A stretch of DNA of 64,000 nucleotides from Pseudomonadota bacterium (GCA_018241665.1 JAFEDK010000007.1:223576-287575); one strand, 5' to 3'; positions 17,779 through 28,307 are shown, counted from the stretch's first letter. Program-made: numbers and translations. Notes: generated by a model from the letters alone, not told the origin.

Positions 17779-18852
17779 ATGTTCAAGTCCGCTCTTCGCC
17801 CCGTAATCACCGCCCTGGCCCTGGCATTGCCACTGGCGGCGGTCGCCGGCGGCTATTCCGATGTTGCCGCTGTGCCGGCCAAGGCCTCGCCACTGGCGGC
17901 CAAGTCCCTGTTGAACGGTCTCGCCCGGGCTGGCGAGCGGATCGTCGCCGTCGGCCAGCGCGGCCACATCGTCCTCTCCGACGACGGTGGCAAGAGCTGG
18001 CGCCAAGCAAGTGTGCCGGTCAGTTCGGACCTCGTCGCAGTCAGCTTTCCGAGTGCAAAGCAAGGTTGGGCAGTCGGCCACGACGGTGTGGTGCTCCACA
18101 GCGCGGATGCTGGCGCGACCTGGACCGTGCAGCTGGATGGCCGCCGCGCCGGCCAGCTGATGCTCGCCCATTACAGCCGCCTGGCCGAAAGCAGTGCCCT
18201 CGGCAGCGGAGAGCAGATCGACCGCTTGCTGGACGACGTCAAGCGCATTGGCGGGCAGGGGGCCGAGAACCCCTTCCTCGATGTGTGGTTCAGCGATGAG
18301 CGCAACGGTTTCATCGTCGGTGCCTTCAACCTGATCTTCCGCACCGCCGATGGCGGCAAGAGCTGGGAGCCCTGGTTCGACCGTACCGACAACCCGAACC
18401 GCCTGCATCTGTATGCGCTGCGCGGCATCGGCAGCGACGTGTATGCGGTGGGCGAGCAGGGCCTGGTGCTCAAGCTCGATGCCCAGGCAAGCCGCTTCCG
18501 GGCGCTTGAGTCGCCGTACAAGGGAACGTATTTCGGGGTCACCGGCAACGACGACAAGGTGCTGGTTTTCGGGCTGCGCGGCAACGCCTATCGCAGCGCG
18601 GACGGCGGCCGGAGCTGGGTCAAGGTGGACAGCGGCATCCAGGACGGCCTCACGGGAGCCGCCGCCTTCGGGCCGCGGGGGCTGTTGATGGTCAGCCAGT
18701 CCGGCCAGGTGCTGGTCAGCAAGGACGCCGGCGAGCATTTCTCGCCGCTCAAGCTTACGCAGGCTGCGCCTGCCTCCGCCGTGCTGGCGCTGGGCAGCGA
18801 CACGGTCGTGATCGCGGGTGCCCGCGGCGTGCGCGCCGAAGCCCTGCGTTAA
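17779..18852 (+). CDS. Exported Ycf48-like beta-propeller protein
   Basis: A protein of 357 residues with a signal peptide (PVITALALALPLAAVAGG). The rest is a series of BNR/YVTN-type propeller repeats, each with a DGGxSW-like signature: SDDGGKSWRQ, SADAGATWTV, TADGGKSWEPW, SADGGRSWVKV and SKDAGEHFSP. Related propellers include the photosystem II assembly factor Ycf48, but in non-photosynthetic bacteria they are found next to RND/MMPL transporters, as here. A role as periplasmic adaptor of the following RND protein is plausible. The RND gene starts 18 bp downstream. ATG 17779 gives an intact signal peptide; the in-frame upstream codons overlap the DUF1329 gene. Confidence 0.88.
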   Translation: MFKSALRPVITALALALPLAAVAGGYSDVAAVPAKASPLAAKSLLNGLARAGERIVAVGQRGHIVLSDDGGKSWRQASVPVSSDLVAVSFPSAKQGWAVGHDGVVLHSADAGATWTVQLDGRRAGQLMLAHYSRLAESSALGSGEQIDRLLDDVKRIGGQGAENPFLDVWFSDERNGFIVGAFNLIFRTADGGKSWEPWFDRTDNPNRLHLYALRGIGSDVYAVGEQGLVLKLDAQASRFRALESPYKGTYFGVTGNDDKVLVFGLRGNAYRSADGGRSWVKVDSGIQDGLTGAAAFGPRGLLMVSQSGQVLVSKDAGEHFSPLKLTQAAPASAVLALGSDTVVIAGARGVRAEALR

Positions 18853-18870
18853 AAGAAGGAGAACCCCGCC

Positions 18871-21270
18871 ATGGCCGTTTCAAGCCATACCCTGGATCAG
18901 GCCCCCGTCGTGCAGTCCCTCGGGGACTTCGATCCGCACTCGGGCAACGCCCTCGAGCGCCTGATCTTCAACAACCGTCTGGCCGTCGTGGTGCTTTGCG
19001 GCCTGGCAACGCTGGCGCTGGCCGTCATCGCGTTCTCGAAACTGAGCTTCAACGCCAGCTTCGAGAAGATGATTCCGCAGAGCCATCCCTACATCCAGAA
19101 CTACCTCGAGAACCGCAAGGAGCTGCGTGGCCTCGGCAACGCGCTCCGGGTGGTCGTCGAAAACCCCAATGGCGACATCTTCGACACCAAGTACCAGGAG
19201 GCACTCAAGCAGATAAACGACGAGCTGTTCCTGACGCCCGGCGTCGATCGCGCCTGGGTCAAGTCGCTGTGGACGCCGTCGGTGCGCTGGAACGAGGTAA
19301 CCGAGGAGGGCTTCCAGGGCGGGCCGGTGATGCCCGAATCCTACGATGGCTCACAGAAGGCCACTGAGCAGCTGCGCCTGAACATCACCCGTGCCGGCAT
19401 TGTCGGCCGCTTTGTCGGCGCCGACTACAAGTCGAGCATGATCTTCGTGCCCTTGCTGGACAAGGATCCGGCCACCGGCCAGGCAATCGACTACCGCGCC
19501 CTGTCGCGGACGCTGGAGGACGGCATCCGCGCCAGGTTCGAGAATGCACCGGGCGCCCCTGTGCGCATCCACATCATCGGCTTCGCCAAGCTGGTCGGCG
19601 ATCTCATCGACGGGCTGGCCCAGGTGATGACGTATTTCGCCATCGCCGCGCTGATCGCCATCGTCGTGATCTACGCCTACACCCGTTGCACCCGCAGCAC
19701 GGCGCTGGTGGTGGCCTGCTCGATGGCGGCGGTCGTCTGGCAGCTGGGCCTGGTGTCGGCCTTCGGCTTCGAGCTCGATCCGTTCTCGGTGCTGGTGCCC
19801 TTCCTGATCTTCGCGATCGGGGTTTCCCATGGCGCCCAGAAGATGAACGGCATCATGCAGGACATCGGCCGCGGCACGCACAAGCTGGTGGCGGCGCGCT
19901 TCACTTTCCGACGCCTGTTCCTGGCCGGCATTACCGCGCTCCTGGCCGATGCGGTGGGTTTCGCGGTACTGGTGGTGATCGACATTCCGGTGATCAAGGA
20001 TTTGGCCATCACCGCCAGCATCGGCGTGGCGGTGCTGATCTTCACCAACCTGATCCTGCTGCCGGTGCTGCTGTCTTACACCGGCGTCAGCGCCCGTGCC
20101 GCCGAGCGCAGCCTGAGCAGCATCGATGCCGCGGCGGAGCAGCGCGGTGTGTGGGGCTGGCTGGGCCACTTCACCGAAAGGCGCTGGGCGCTGCCGACGA
20201 TCCTCGTCTCCGCCGTGCTGACCGCGGTGGGCTTTGCAGTGAGCCATAACCTGAAGATCGGTGACCTGGAGGCCGGCGCTCCGGAGCTGCGGGCGGACTC
20301 CCGTTACAACCGGGACAACGCCTACGTCACGTCCCATTACGCGTTGTCCAGCGATCAGTTCGCGGTGATCGTGAAGACCGCCGCCGAAGGCTGCCTCAAG
20401 TACCAGACCCAGGTCGAGGCCGACCGTCTGGCCTGGGAGCTGCGACAGCTGCCGGGGGTGCAGACCACCGTGTTCCTTGGGGACGCGATCCGCCAGATCA
20501 CCGCCGGCTCCTACGAAGGCAATCCCAAGTGGCTGACCCTGGCCCGCAACCAGGACGTGCTCAATTACGGCGCCCAGCAGGCCTCGACCAACAACCCGGA
20601 CCTGTTCAACAACGATTGCTCGGTGATGCCGGTGATCGCCTATCTCACCGACCATCGCGCCGACACCCTCGACCGGATTGCCGCTGCAGCCGACCGATTC
20701 GCTGCGGAGCACGGCACGCCCGATCGCCAGTTCCTGCTGGCCGCCGGCAGCGCCGGCATCGAGGCGGCCACCAACAGCGTGGTGCGCGACGCCAACCGCA
20801 CGATGCTGCTCTACGTGTATGGCGCGGTCAGCGTGCTGTGCCTGATCACCTTCCGCAGCTGGCGTGCGACGGTGGTGGCGATCCTGCCGCTGGCGGTGAC
20901 ATCCATCCTCTGCGAGGCGCTGATGGTGATGCTGGGCATCGGGGTGAAGGTCGCCACGCTGCCGGTCATCGCCCTCGGCGTGGGTATCGGCGTCGATTAC
21001 GCCCTCTACCTGCTGAGCATCCAGCTCGCCCAGCAGCGGGCCGGCGCATCCCTGGCGGTCGCTTACCGACGCGCGCTGCAATTCACCGGCAAGGTCGTCG
21101 CGCTGGTCGGCGTCACCCTGGCCGCCGGGGTGGTGACCTGGGCCTGGTCGCCGATCAAGTTCCAGGGCGACATGGGCATCCTGCTGACCTTCATGTTCGT
21201 GTGGAACATGGTCGGGGCGCTGGTCCTGATACCCGCGCTGTCCCACTTCCTGCTGCGCAAGCCGGCCTGA
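18871..21270 (+). CDS. RND/MMPL-family transporter
   Basis: A protein of 799 residues with about twelve membrane segments in two homologous halves, each preceded by a large periplasmic domain. The first segment is LAVVVLCGLATLALAVIAFSKLSF. Conserved blocks in the helix bundles include FLIFAIGVSHGAQKMNG in the first half and VIALGVGIGVDYALYLL in the second; the acidic residue of the latter is a proton-relay candidate. Members move hydrophobic molecules such as hopanoids, mycolates or lipids. The order DUF1302, DUF1329, Ycf48-like, MMPL suggests a single envelope complex. The substrate may be the compound activated by the acyl-CoA ligase downstream. The ribosome binding site AAGGAGAA precedes the start. 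Confidence 0.9.
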   Translation: MAVSSHTLDQAPVVQSLGDFDPHSGNALERLIFNNRLAVVVLCGLATLALAVIAFSKLSFNASFEKMIPQSHPYIQNYLENRKELRGLGNALRVVVENPNGDIFDTKYQEALKQINDELFLTPGVDRAWVKSLWTPSVRWNEVTEEGFQGGPVMPESYDGSQKATEQLRLNITRAGIVGRFVGADYKSSMIFVPLLDKDPATGQAIDYRALSRTLEDGIRARFENAPGAPVRIHIIGFAKLVGDLIDGLAQVMTYFAIAALIAIVVIYAYTRCTRSTALVVACSMAAVVWQLGLVSAFGFELDPFSVLVPFLIFAIGVSHGAQKMNGIMQDIGRGTHKLVAARFTFRRLFLAGITALLADAVGFAVLVVIDIPVIKDLAITASIGVAVLIFTNLILLPVLLSYTGVSARAAERSLSSIDAAAEQRGVWGWLGHFTERRWALPTILVSAVLTAVGFAVSHNLKIGDLEAGAPELRADSRYNRDNAYVTSHYALSSDQFAVIVKTAAEGCLKYQTQVEADRLAWELRQLPGVQTTVFLGDAIRQITAGSYEGNPKWLTLARNQDVLNYGAQQASTNNPDLFNNDCSVMPVIAYLTDHRADTLDRIAAAADRFAAEHGTPDRQFLLAAGSAGIEAATNSVVRDANRTMLLYVYGAVSVLCLITFRSWRATVVAILPLAVTSILCEALMVMLGIGVKVATLPVIALGVGIGVDYALYLLSIQLAQQRAGASLAVAYRRALQFTGKVVALVGVTLAAGVVTWAWSPIKFQGDMGILLTFMFVWNMVGALVLIPALSHFLLRKPA

Positions 21271-21305
21271 GCCAGTCCACCCAAACGCACTCGGAGAACC
21301 CCGAC

Positions 21306-22310
21306 ATGCAAGCACTTTCTTCCCTGCGGATGACGACCTGGCCGGCCTGGGGGCCGGGCCTGCTCACCGCCGCGACCATCGCCATGGCGGCCAGCTTCGT
21401 GGCCGAGCACCAGGGTGGTCCGCAACTGCTCTTCGCGCTGTTCTTCGGCATGGCCTTCAACTTTGCGGCGGAAGGTCCTAAGGTGAAACCGGGGATCGAC
21501 TTCGCATCGCGCAGCGTGCTGCGCTTCGGCGTCGCCCTGCTGGGCGCCCGGATCACCCTCGAACAGATCACCGCCCTCGGCATCGCGCCGGTGGTCCTGG
21601 TGGTGTCAGGTGTGGTGGGCACCATCCTGTTCGGCGCCATGCTCGGTCGCCTGCTCAAGCGTCCGGTTGTCGAGGGGCTGCTGACCGGCGGTGCGGTGGC
21701 GATCTGCGGCGCGTCCGCGGCCCTCGCCATCGCCGCGGTGCTGCCGCGCAACGACGAGAACCAGCGCTTCACGCTCTTTACCGTCGTCGGTGTAACCACC
21801 TTGTCCACGGTGGCGATGATCGTTTATCCGAGCGTGGTCAAGATCTGCGGCCTGGATGCCCACGGCGCGGCGGTCTTCCTAGGCGGCACCATCCACGACG
21901 TGGCCCAGGTGGTGGCTGCGGGTTACCTCATCTCGCCGCAGGTCGGCGACAGCGCGACCTTCGTCAAGCTGCTGCGGGTCGCGACGCTGATGCCGGTCGT
22001 GGCTTGTTTCGGGGTGATGTTCCGTGCCCAGGGTGGCGATGCCGGCGCCCGGCCGCCGGTGCTGCCTGGCTTCCTGGTGGGCTTCATGGCGCTGATGGCA
22101 CTGAACAGCCTGGGTTGGCTGCCGGCCTCCGTGGCCCACGGTCTGGGCGACCTGTCCCGCTGGTGTCTGGTGGTGGCCATCGCCGCCCTCGGCGTCAAGA
22201 CGTCCTTTCAACAGCTCGCGCGCCTGGGCTGGCGGCCGGTGTTCATGCTGGTGGCTGAAACCCTGTTCCTGGCTGCGTTGATCCTCGCCGGCGTTACCGT
22301 ACTGCGCTGA
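21306..22310 (+). CDS. yeiH: YeiH-family putative sulfate exporter
   Basis: A membrane protein of 334 residues of the UPF0324/YeiH family (Cons_hypoth698), with about ten hydrophobic segments. Family blocks seen are [36 protein letters not shown] and [20 protein letters not shown], then [14 protein letters not shown] with the conserved His-Asp. The transported ion is usually called sulfate or sulfonate on weak grounds. Its presence between a lipid-type transporter and an acyl-CoA ligase is unusual for this family and may mean it exports a by-product of the pathway. ATG 21306 follows GGAGAACCCCGAC. Confidence 0.85.
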   Translation: MQALSSLRMTTWPAWGPGLLTAATIAMAASFVAEHQGGPQLLFALFFGMAFNFAAEGPKVKPGIDFASRSVLRFGVALLGARITLEQITALGIAPVVLVVSGVVGTILFGAMLGRLLKRPVVEGLLTGGAVAICGASAALAIAAVLPRNDENQRFTLFTVVGVTTLSTVAMIVYPSVVKICGLDAHGAAVFLGGTIHDVAQVVAAGYLISPQVGDSATFVKLLRVATLMPVVACFGVMFRAQGGDAGARPPVLPGFLVGFMALMALNSLGWLPASVAHGLGDLSRWCLVVAIAALGVKTSFQQLARLGWRPVFMLVAETLFLAALILAGVTVLR

Positions 22311-22356
22311 GCCGGCGCCCCAATTGAAAAAACCACAATACCCGAGGAGACCCGAC

Positions 22357-23994
22357 ATGTTTGGCCTGATGCAGGACCGCCCATTGCTGATTTCGTCGCT
22401 GATCGAACATGCGGCGGCTTTTCACCCCCACGCCGAGATCGTGTCCCGCACGGTCGAGGGGCCGATCCACCGCTGCACCTACGCGGATATCCGCCGTCGT
22501 GCGATGCAGGTGGCCAACGCCATGAAAACCTTGGGCGTACGGCCTGGCGACCGGGTCGGCACGCTGGCCTGGAACGGCTACCGGCACATGGAGCAGTACT
22601 TCGGTGTGTCCGGCATGGGCGCCGTGCTGCACACCATCAACCCGCGTCTGTTCCCGGAGCAGATCGAGTACATCGCCAACCATGCCGAAGACCAGTACCT
22701 CTTCTTCGATGTGAGCTTCACCGCGTTGATCGAGAAGCTCGCGCCGCGCATGAAGAGCGTGAAGGCCTTCATCGCGATGACCGACCGGGCCAATATGCCC
22801 ACCGCCGACATTCCCGGCCTGATCTGTTACGAAGACCTGATCGGCCGCGAGCCGGCGGAATACCGCTGGCCGGAGTTCGACGAGCGGGCGGCGTCTTCCC
22901 TGTGCTACACGTCCGGAACGACGGGCAACCCAAAGGGCGTGCTGTACAGCCACCGCTCGTCGGTGCTGCACGCCTTCCTGGCCTGCAGTGTGGACGGCCT
23001 GGGCCTGGGGGCTGCGGAGAGTGCGCTGGTCGTGGTGCCGATGTTCCATGTGAACGCCTGGGGCATGCCCTACGCCGGCGCCATGTGCGGCGCCAAGCTG
23101 GTGCTGCCCGGCCCGGCGATGGACGGCAAAAGTCTCTACGAACTGATCCGCGACGAAGGCGTGACCCTCGCGCTGGGTGTGCCGACGGTCTGGCAGATGC
23201 TGCTCCAGCACGCCGAGCGCAATGCCACCGATCCGAAGCGCGAGCTTGTGCTGCGGCGGGTCGTCATCGGCGGGTCCTCGGCGCCACGCTCCATGTGCGA
23301 AGCCTTCGAGACGCTGTTGGGCGCCTTCGTGGTGCACGCCTGGGGCATGACCGAGATGTCGCCGATCGGGACCATCTGCAACCTGCTCCCCAAGCACAAA
23401 CGGGCCAGTCTCGAACAGCGCCTGGACCTGCAGGTGAAGCAGGGGCGGGGCGTGTATGGCGTGGAGCTGAAGCTTACCGACGAGGACGGCAATCGCCTGC
23501 CCCACGACGGCACTACGGCCGGCCATCTCAAGGTACGCGGCCCGTGGATCGCCAACGCCTACTTCCGTGACGAAGGCACTTCGATCCTGGACGAGGAGGG
23601 CTTCTTCGACACCGGCGATATCGCCACCATCGACCTGGACGGCTACATGCACATCACCGACCGGGCCAAGGACGTGATCAAGTCGGGCGGCGAATGGATC
23701 TCGTCCATCGACCTGGAGAACGCGGCGGTTGGCATGCCGGGCGTGGCCGAAGCGGCGGTAATCGGCATCCCTCATCCCAAGTGGCAGGAGCGGCCGCTGT
23801 TGATCGTCGTACGCAAGCCCGATTGCCCGCTGATCAGCAAGGACGACGTGCTGCAGTATCTGGAAAGCCAGGTCGCCAAGTGGTGGCTGCCGGACGACGT
23901 GGTGTTCATCGAGGAGATGCCCCACACCGCCACCGGAAAGCTGCAGAAGATGGCCCTGCGCCAGATGTTCCGCGATTACCGCTTTCCCGCCTGA
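22357..23994 (+). CDS. Medium/long-chain acyl-CoA ligase (AlkK-like)
   Basis: An AMP-forming acyl-CoA synthetase of 545 residues. The P-loop is [22 protein letters not shown], the core motif is [13 protein letters not shown], and the hinge and C-terminal lysine motifs are [32 protein letters not shown] and [11 protein letters not shown]. These match AlkK-type ligases that activate medium-chain fatty acids. It would convert an imported acid to its CoA ester for the acyl-CoA dehydrogenase encoded downstream. GAGGAG lies eight bases before ATG 22357. A TTG further upstream (22324) is in frame but has no ribosome binding site. Confidence 0.9.
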   Translation: MFGLMQDRPLLISSLIEHAAAFHPHAEIVSRTVEGPIHRCTYADIRRRAMQVANAMKTLGVRPGDRVGTLAWNGYRHMEQYFGVSGMGAVLHTINPRLFPEQIEYIANHAEDQYLFFDVSFTALIEKLAPRMKSVKAFIAMTDRANMPTADIPGLICYEDLIGREPAEYRWPEFDERAASSLCYTSGTTGNPKGVLYSHRSSVLHAFLACSVDGLGLGAAESALVVVPMFHVNAWGMPYAGAMCGAKLVLPGPAMDGKSLYELIRDEGVTLALGVPTVWQMLLQHAERNATDPKRELVLRRVVIGGSSAPRSMCEAFETLLGAFVVHAWGMTEMSPIGTICNLLPKHKRASLEQRLDLQVKQGRGVYGVELKLTDEDGNRLPHDGTTAGHLKVRGPWIANAYFRDEGTSILDEEGFFDTGDIATIDLDGYMHITDRAKDVIKSGGEWISSIDLENAAVGMPGVAEAAVIGIPHPKWQERPLLIVVRKPDCPLISKDDVLQYLESQVAKWWLPDDVVFIEEMPHTATGKLQKMALRQMFRDYRFPA

Positions 23995-24014
23995 TCGCCC
24001 CGAGGAGATCCAAG

Positions 24015-24674
24015 TTGAACAAGTTGATGGATTGGGACGACGTCGGCCCTTTATTCCGTGACGGCATGAGCATCATGGTCGGCGGCTTCTTTGCCGTCGG
24101 CACGCCGGGCGGCATCGTTTCCCTGCTGGCAAGGCAGGGTACCTGTGAGCTGACCCTGATCGGCAACGACACCGCCTCGCCGACCACCGGCGTGGGGCCG
24201 CTGATCTCCAGTGGGCAGGTCAGCAAGGTGATCGTTTCCCACATCGGGACTAACCCCGTCACCGGCCGCAAGATGATGGACGGCGAGATGGAGGTGGAGC
24301 TGGTGCCCCAGGGCACGCTGGCCGAGCGCATCCGTTGCGGCGGCTCCGGCCTGGGCGGCGTACTGACGCCGACCGGCGTCGGCACCGTGGTGGAGGAAGG
24401 CAAGACCAAGCTGGCGGTCGGTGGCCGGGAGTATCTCCTCGAACTGCCGCTGCGCGCCGACGTGGCCATCCTCAAGGCCCGCAAAGCCGACCGGGCCGGG
24501 AACCTTGTCTATGAACGCGCCGCGCGCAACTTCAATCCGGTGATGGCCTTCGCCGCCGACCTGGTGATCGCCGAGGTGGATGAGCTGGTGGAGACCGGCT
24601 GCATCGACCCGGATGACGTCATGACGCCGGCCGCGCTGGTGGACCGGATCGTCGTGAGCAGGAAGGAGGCCTGA
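24015..24674 (+). CDS. CoA-transferase subunit A (3-oxoacid type)
   Basis: A protein of 219 residues of the class I CoA-transferase alpha family (ScoA/AtoD-like). The glycine-rich CoA-binding region is visible as [20 protein letters not shown] and [17 protein letters not shown]. The start is TTG 24015, with GAGGAGA eight bases upstream; no ATG nearby keeps the conserved beginning. Its partner, subunit B, starts one base after its stop, which indicates translational coupling. The enzyme would move CoA between succinyl-CoA or acetyl-CoA and acetoacetate or another 3-oxo acid. It belongs to the acid-degradation gene row. Confidence 0.9.
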   Translation: MNKLMDWDDVGPLFRDGMSIMVGGFFAVGTPGGIVSLLARQGTCELTLIGNDTASPTTGVGPLISSGQVSKVIVSHIGTNPVTGRKMMDGEMEVELVPQGTLAERIRCGGSGLGGVLTPTGVGTVVEEGKTKLAVGGREYLLELPLRADVAILKARKADRAGNLVYERAARNFNPVMAFAADLVIAEVDELVETGCIDPDDVMTPAALVDRIVVSRKEA

Positions 24675-24675
24675 C

Positions 24676-25329
24676 ATGGATGCAAAAGAACGCATCGCCC
24701 GCCGCGTGGCGCAGGAGCTGAAGGAAGGCTACGTGGTGAATCTGGGCATCGGCCTGCCGACCCTGGTGCCGCGCTTCCTGCCGAAGGATGTGCACATCAC
24801 GCTGCAGTCAGAAAACGGCTTTCTCGGCATGGGCGCCCTGGACGGCGAGCCGCGGCCGGGCGAGGTGAATGCCGGCGGCCAGCCCTGCGGCCTGGTGCCG
24901 GGCGCAGCGGTGTTCGACAGCGTGACCTCCTTCGCGCTGATCCGCGGTGGCCACGTGGACGTGACGGTGCTCGGTGGCCTGCAGGTGGACGAGGACGGCA
25001 ACCTCGCCAACTGGATGGTGCCCGGCAAGATGATTCCCGGCATGGGCGGCGCGATGGACCTGCTGGCCGGCGCGAAGAAGGTCATCGTGGCCATGGAGCA
25101 TTGCACCAAGACCGGCGAGCCTCGCCTGCTGGAACGCTGCGACCTGCCGCTCACCGCCAAGGGGCGTGTGTCCCTTGTGGTGACCGAGCTGGCCGTGTTC
25201 GGCATTTCCCACGGGGAATTCGTGCTGCGGGAACTGGCGCCCGGCGTCGATCTGGAGACGCTCCGGCAGAAGACCGGCGCGCGCTTCCTGGTCTCCGACA
25301 GCCTTAGTGAAATGGCCGCGGCGCTGTGA
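24676..25329 (+). CDS. CoA-transferase subunit B (3-oxoacid type)
   Basis: A protein of 217 residues, partner of the preceding subunit. The catalytic glutamate that forms the CoA thioester is in the family motif SENGFLGMG (seen as LQSENGFLG). Other family blocks are GLPTLVPRFLP, VTVLGGLQVDEDGNLANWMVPGK and GMGGAMDLLAGAKKVIV. Together the subunits form a succinyl-CoA:3-oxoacid or acetate CoA-transferase. The start ATG is one base after the subunit A stop codon, and AGGAAGGAGG upstream overlaps the end of subunit A. Confidence 0.92.
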   Translation: MDAKERIARRVAQELKEGYVVNLGIGLPTLVPRFLPKDVHITLQSENGFLGMGALDGEPRPGEVNAGGQPCGLVPGAAVFDSVTSFALIRGGHVDVTVLGGLQVDEDGNLANWMVPGKMIPGMGGAMDLLAGAKKVIVAMEHCTKTGEPRLLERCDLPLTAKGRVSLVVTELAVFGISHGEFVLRELAPGVDLETLRQKTGARFLVSDSLSEMAAAL

Positions 25330-25366
25330 GCCGTCGCGCAACTCCTACTATTTTCAGGAACAGAAC

Positions 25367-27163
25367 ATGAATCAATACACTGCCCCGATCCGCGACATGC
25401 AGTTCGTGATGCAGGAGCTGGCTGGCCTCGACCAGGTGCTGGCCCTACCGGGTTACGAGGAGGCTGACCGGGATCTGGTGGACGCGATCCTCGAGGAAGC
25501 CGGCAAGTTCGCCAGCGAAGTGCTGGCGCCACTCAACCGCGTAGGTGACAAGGAAGGTTGCCGCTGGGACGCGGGCCACGTGACGACCGCGCCGGGCTTC
25601 AAGGAGGCTTACCGGCAGTTCGTTGAATCGGGCTGGAACGGCGTTGCCTGCGAGCCGGAATTCGGCGGCCAGGGCCTGCCGCGCCTACTGTCGAGCGCGG
25701 TACGCGAGATGTGGAAGGCGTCGAACATGGCCTTCTCCCTGTGCCCGATGCTGACCCAGGGCGCCATCGAGGCGCTGGCATTGAACGGCAGCGCCGAGCT
25801 GAAAGCCCTTTTCCTGGAGAAGATGGTGTCCGGCGAATGGACCGGCACGATGAACCTGACCGAACCGAACGCCGGGTCCGACCTCGCAGCGGTCCGCACC
25901 CGCGCCGAACCCCAGGCCGATGGCAGCTACCGGATCTTCGGCCAGAAGATCTTCATCACCTACGGCGAGCACGACATGACCGACAACATCGTGCACCTGG
26001 TGCTGGCCCGCCTGCCGGACGCCCCGGCGGGGGTGAAGGGCATCTCGCTGTTCGTAGTGCCGAAGTTGCTGGTGAATGCGGATGGCAGCCTAGGCGAGCG
26101 TAACGATGCCTGGTGTGCCTCCATCGAGCACAAGATGGGCATCCACGGCAGCCCGACGGCGGTGATGATCTTCGGCGAGAACGGCGGTGCGACCGGCTAC
26201 CTGGTGGGCGAAGCCAACCGCGGCCTCGAATACATGTTCGTGATGATGAACGAGGCCCGCTTCGGTGTTGGGTTGGAAGGGCTGGCCATTGGCGAGCGGG
26301 CTTACCAGCAGGCGCTGGCCTATGCCCGCGAGCGGGTGCAGGGCAAGGACATGATGTCCCGTTCGCCGGAATCGGTGGCGATCATCCGGCATCCGGACGT
26401 GCGCCGCATGCTGATGCTGATGAAAGCCAAGATCGAGGCGATGCGGGCGCTGGCCTACGTGGTGGCCTCTTCGCTGGATCACGCCCACCAGGCGTCCGCT
26501 ACCGATGAGCGGAACAAGCACCAGGCTTTTACAGATCTATTGATTCCAGTGGTCAAGGGCTGGCTCACGGAAACGGCCAACGAACTGGCCTCGATCGGCG
26601 TGCAGGTGCATGGGGGCATGGGCTTCATCGAGGAGACCGGCGCGGCCCAGCATTTTCGCGACGCCCGCATCATCAACATCTACGAGGGCACCACCGGCAT
26701 CCAGGCGCTGGACCTGATCGGCCGCAAGACAGCGCGGGACGGTGGCGCAGCAGCCAAGGGATTGGTCGCGGAGATACTCGCCCTCGACAGCCAGTTGGCC
26801 GAGCAAGCCGACGCCGACTTCACGGTGATCCGTCAGGCGCTGGTGGAAGGCGCAGCGGAGATGGACGACTGCGTCGATTACATCGTCGAGAATTTCGCGG
26901 CGAACGCTGCGGAGGTGGCGGCGGGCTCGGTGCCGTATCTGATGCTGGTCGGCATCGTGGCCGGTGGCTGGCAGATGGCCCGCGCAGCTTTGGCGGCGCG
27001 TCGGCGGCTGGATGAAGGCAGTGGCGATGCAAGCTTCTACCGCGCGAAGATTGCGACCGCCCGTTTCTACGCTGAGCACGTCATGACCCAGGTGGCCGGA
27101 CTGTCGCGTACCGTGCGCGAAGGCGGAAAGTCGGTGCTGATGCTGGGCGACGAGCAGTTCTGA
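25367..27163 (+). CDS. Acyl-CoA dehydrogenase, large type with extra C-terminal domain
   Basis: A protein of 598 residues, longer than the usual 380-400. The FAD and substrate signatures are present: MNLTEPNAGSDLAAVRTRA and QVHGGMGFIEETGAAQHFRDARI, with IYEGTTGIQALDLIGRK before the extra C-terminal domain. This domain order matches the DmdC-like and long-chain AcdB type enzymes. It would catalyse alpha,beta-desaturation of the CoA ester made by the upstream ligase. ATG 25367 follows AGGAACAGAAC. The stop is only 12 bp from the convergent end of the KfrA-like gene, which marks the left border of the recombinase region. Confidence 0.92.
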   Translation: MNQYTAPIRDMQFVMQELAGLDQVLALPGYEEADRDLVDAILEEAGKFASEVLAPLNRVGDKEGCRWDAGHVTTAPGFKEAYRQFVESGWNGVACEPEFGGQGLPRLLSSAVREMWKASNMAFSLCPMLTQGAIEALALNGSAELKALFLEKMVSGEWTGTMNLTEPNAGSDLAAVRTRAEPQADGSYRIFGQKIFITYGEHDMTDNIVHLVLARLPDAPAGVKGISLFVVPKLLVNADGSLGERNDAWCASIEHKMGIHGSPTAVMIFGENGGATGYLVGEANRGLEYMFVMMNEARFGVGLEGLAIGERAYQQALAYARERVQGKDMMSRSPESVAIIRHPDVRRMLMLMKAKIEAMRALAYVVASSLDHAHQASATDERNKHQAFTDLLIPVVKGWLTETANELASIGVQVHGGMGFIEETGAAQHFRDARIINIYEGTTGIQALDLIGRKTARDGGAAAKGLVAEILALDSQLAEQADADFTVIRQALVEGAAEMDDCVDYIVENFAANAAEVAAGSVPYLMLVGIVAGGWQMARAALAARRRLDEGSGDASFYRAKIATARFYAEHVMTQVAGLSRTVREGGKSVLMLGDEQF

Positions 27164-27175
27164 TCGCCGATCGCG

Positions 27176-28243
27176 TTATTGCGTTTCTGCCGGCCCCGGC
27201 TTGTCCGGGGCAGGGCGGGGCACCGAGGTCAGTTGCGTCACGAGTTCCTGCGTGCGCATCTCGGCGTCCTTTGCCCGCGTGGTTTCTCGCGCAACTTGCT
27301 GTTCAAGCATCTCGATGCGGGCCGCCTGCGCACTGCTCATGGCGGCCTGCTCCTGCAGGCTGCGGCTCACGGTGGCGATGTCTGCCTTGAGCGCCGCAAT
27401 ATCGCCGTCTCGTGCATGGACGATTGTAGTCAGCTCCCTGGCGTGGGACGTCTGCGCAGCCGCTCGCTCCTCGGCTTCGTCCGTTTTCTTCCGCTGGGCG
27501 ACGAGCCCGCTTTCCAGGGCCGCCGCGCGTTGCCTCCATTCCTGTACCGCAGCGGCATGATCCTGACGCAACTGGTCCGTCTGGCGCATCAGGTGTTCCC
27601 GTTCGCCGGCGGCGCGTTCCCGCTCGATGCGCAACTCGTCGATAAGACGGCTGCGTTCTGTGGCGGCCTGCACATTCAGCTCCATCACATGGACACGATG
27701 TTCATCGCGCAGGTTTTCCAGTTGCCGCTGATTTTCCGCGATCGTCGCGACATGTTGCTCGCGCTGGGCCAGCAGGTCCGCAATCATCGCTTCCCGGGCC
27801 AACTCGGCTTCCTTCAGGCTGTCGAGCTCGGTTTGCAGGCGCGCGGTCTCCGCGCGTTCGTTGCGTAGGCTGTCCTGCGCATCAGCGCTTTCCCTGCGCG
27901 CCTGGTCCGTGGCTTGCCGGAGTTCCTCGGCCTGCTTGTCGAACTCGGCCTTCAGCGTCTGCTCGGCTTCGGCTGCGCCTTCAGCCGACAGGGCGAGGAG
28001 GGCGTCGAACAAGCTCTTCGCCTTGAGCTGCAGGCTTTCCGGCCAGCTTCCGAAGAACGGATGTCGGCTCAAGGCCGAGGCTTGTGCCTGATGCTCCCGC
28101 CATTCGCGGATATAGGCCGAGACGATGCGCGTTGCCCCTTTGCCGAGTCGCTCATGGACTTTCAGATAAGTCGGATTCTCTCCGGTCGCAGCGAGGTCAT
28201 TGCAGATCGCTTCAATCATTTCGTAGCTCACGGCGCTGGCCAT
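27176..28243 (-). CDS. KfrA-like coiled-coil DNA-binding protein (module 1)
   Basis: A protein of 355 residues. Residues 1 to about 110 resemble the KfrA N-terminal DNA-binding domain (VSYEMIEAICNDLAATGENPTYLKVHERLGKGATRIVSAYIREWRE). From about 100 to 335 it is an almost uninterrupted Ala/Glu/Arg/Gln-rich coiled coil. KfrA of plasmids is an autoregulated, nucleoid-like DNA binder. TnpT of Tn4651-type transposons has a comparable build and assists the tyrosine recombinase TnpS. The gene diverges from a tyrosine recombinase gene over 185 bp, the same arrangement as tnpT/tnpS. It is related in design to the second KfrA-like protein at 29992-31035. A role as accessory factor and repressor is inferred. 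Confidence 0.82.
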   Translation of the reverse strand: MASAVSYEMIEAICNDLAATGENPTYLKVHERLGKGATRIVSAYIREWREHQAQASALSRHPFFGSWPESLQLKAKSLFDALLALSAEGAAEAEQTLKAEFDKQAEELRQATDQARRESADAQDSLRNERAETARLQTELDSLKEAELAREAMIADLLAQREQHVATIAENQRQLENLRDEHRVHVMELNVQAATERSRLIDELRIERERAAGEREHLMRQTDQLRQDHAAAVQEWRQRAAALESGLVAQRKKTDEAEERAAAQTSHARELTTIVHARDGDIAALKADIATVSRSLQEQAAMSSAQAARIEMLEQQVARETTRAKDAEMRTQELVTQLTSVPRPAPDKPGPAETQ

Positions 28244-28307
28244 CTTTTCATTTCCTTTTGCTTTTGCGTAACGCTGTCGGGCCGTCAGTGTTAGATGCAG
28301 ATCGTTT

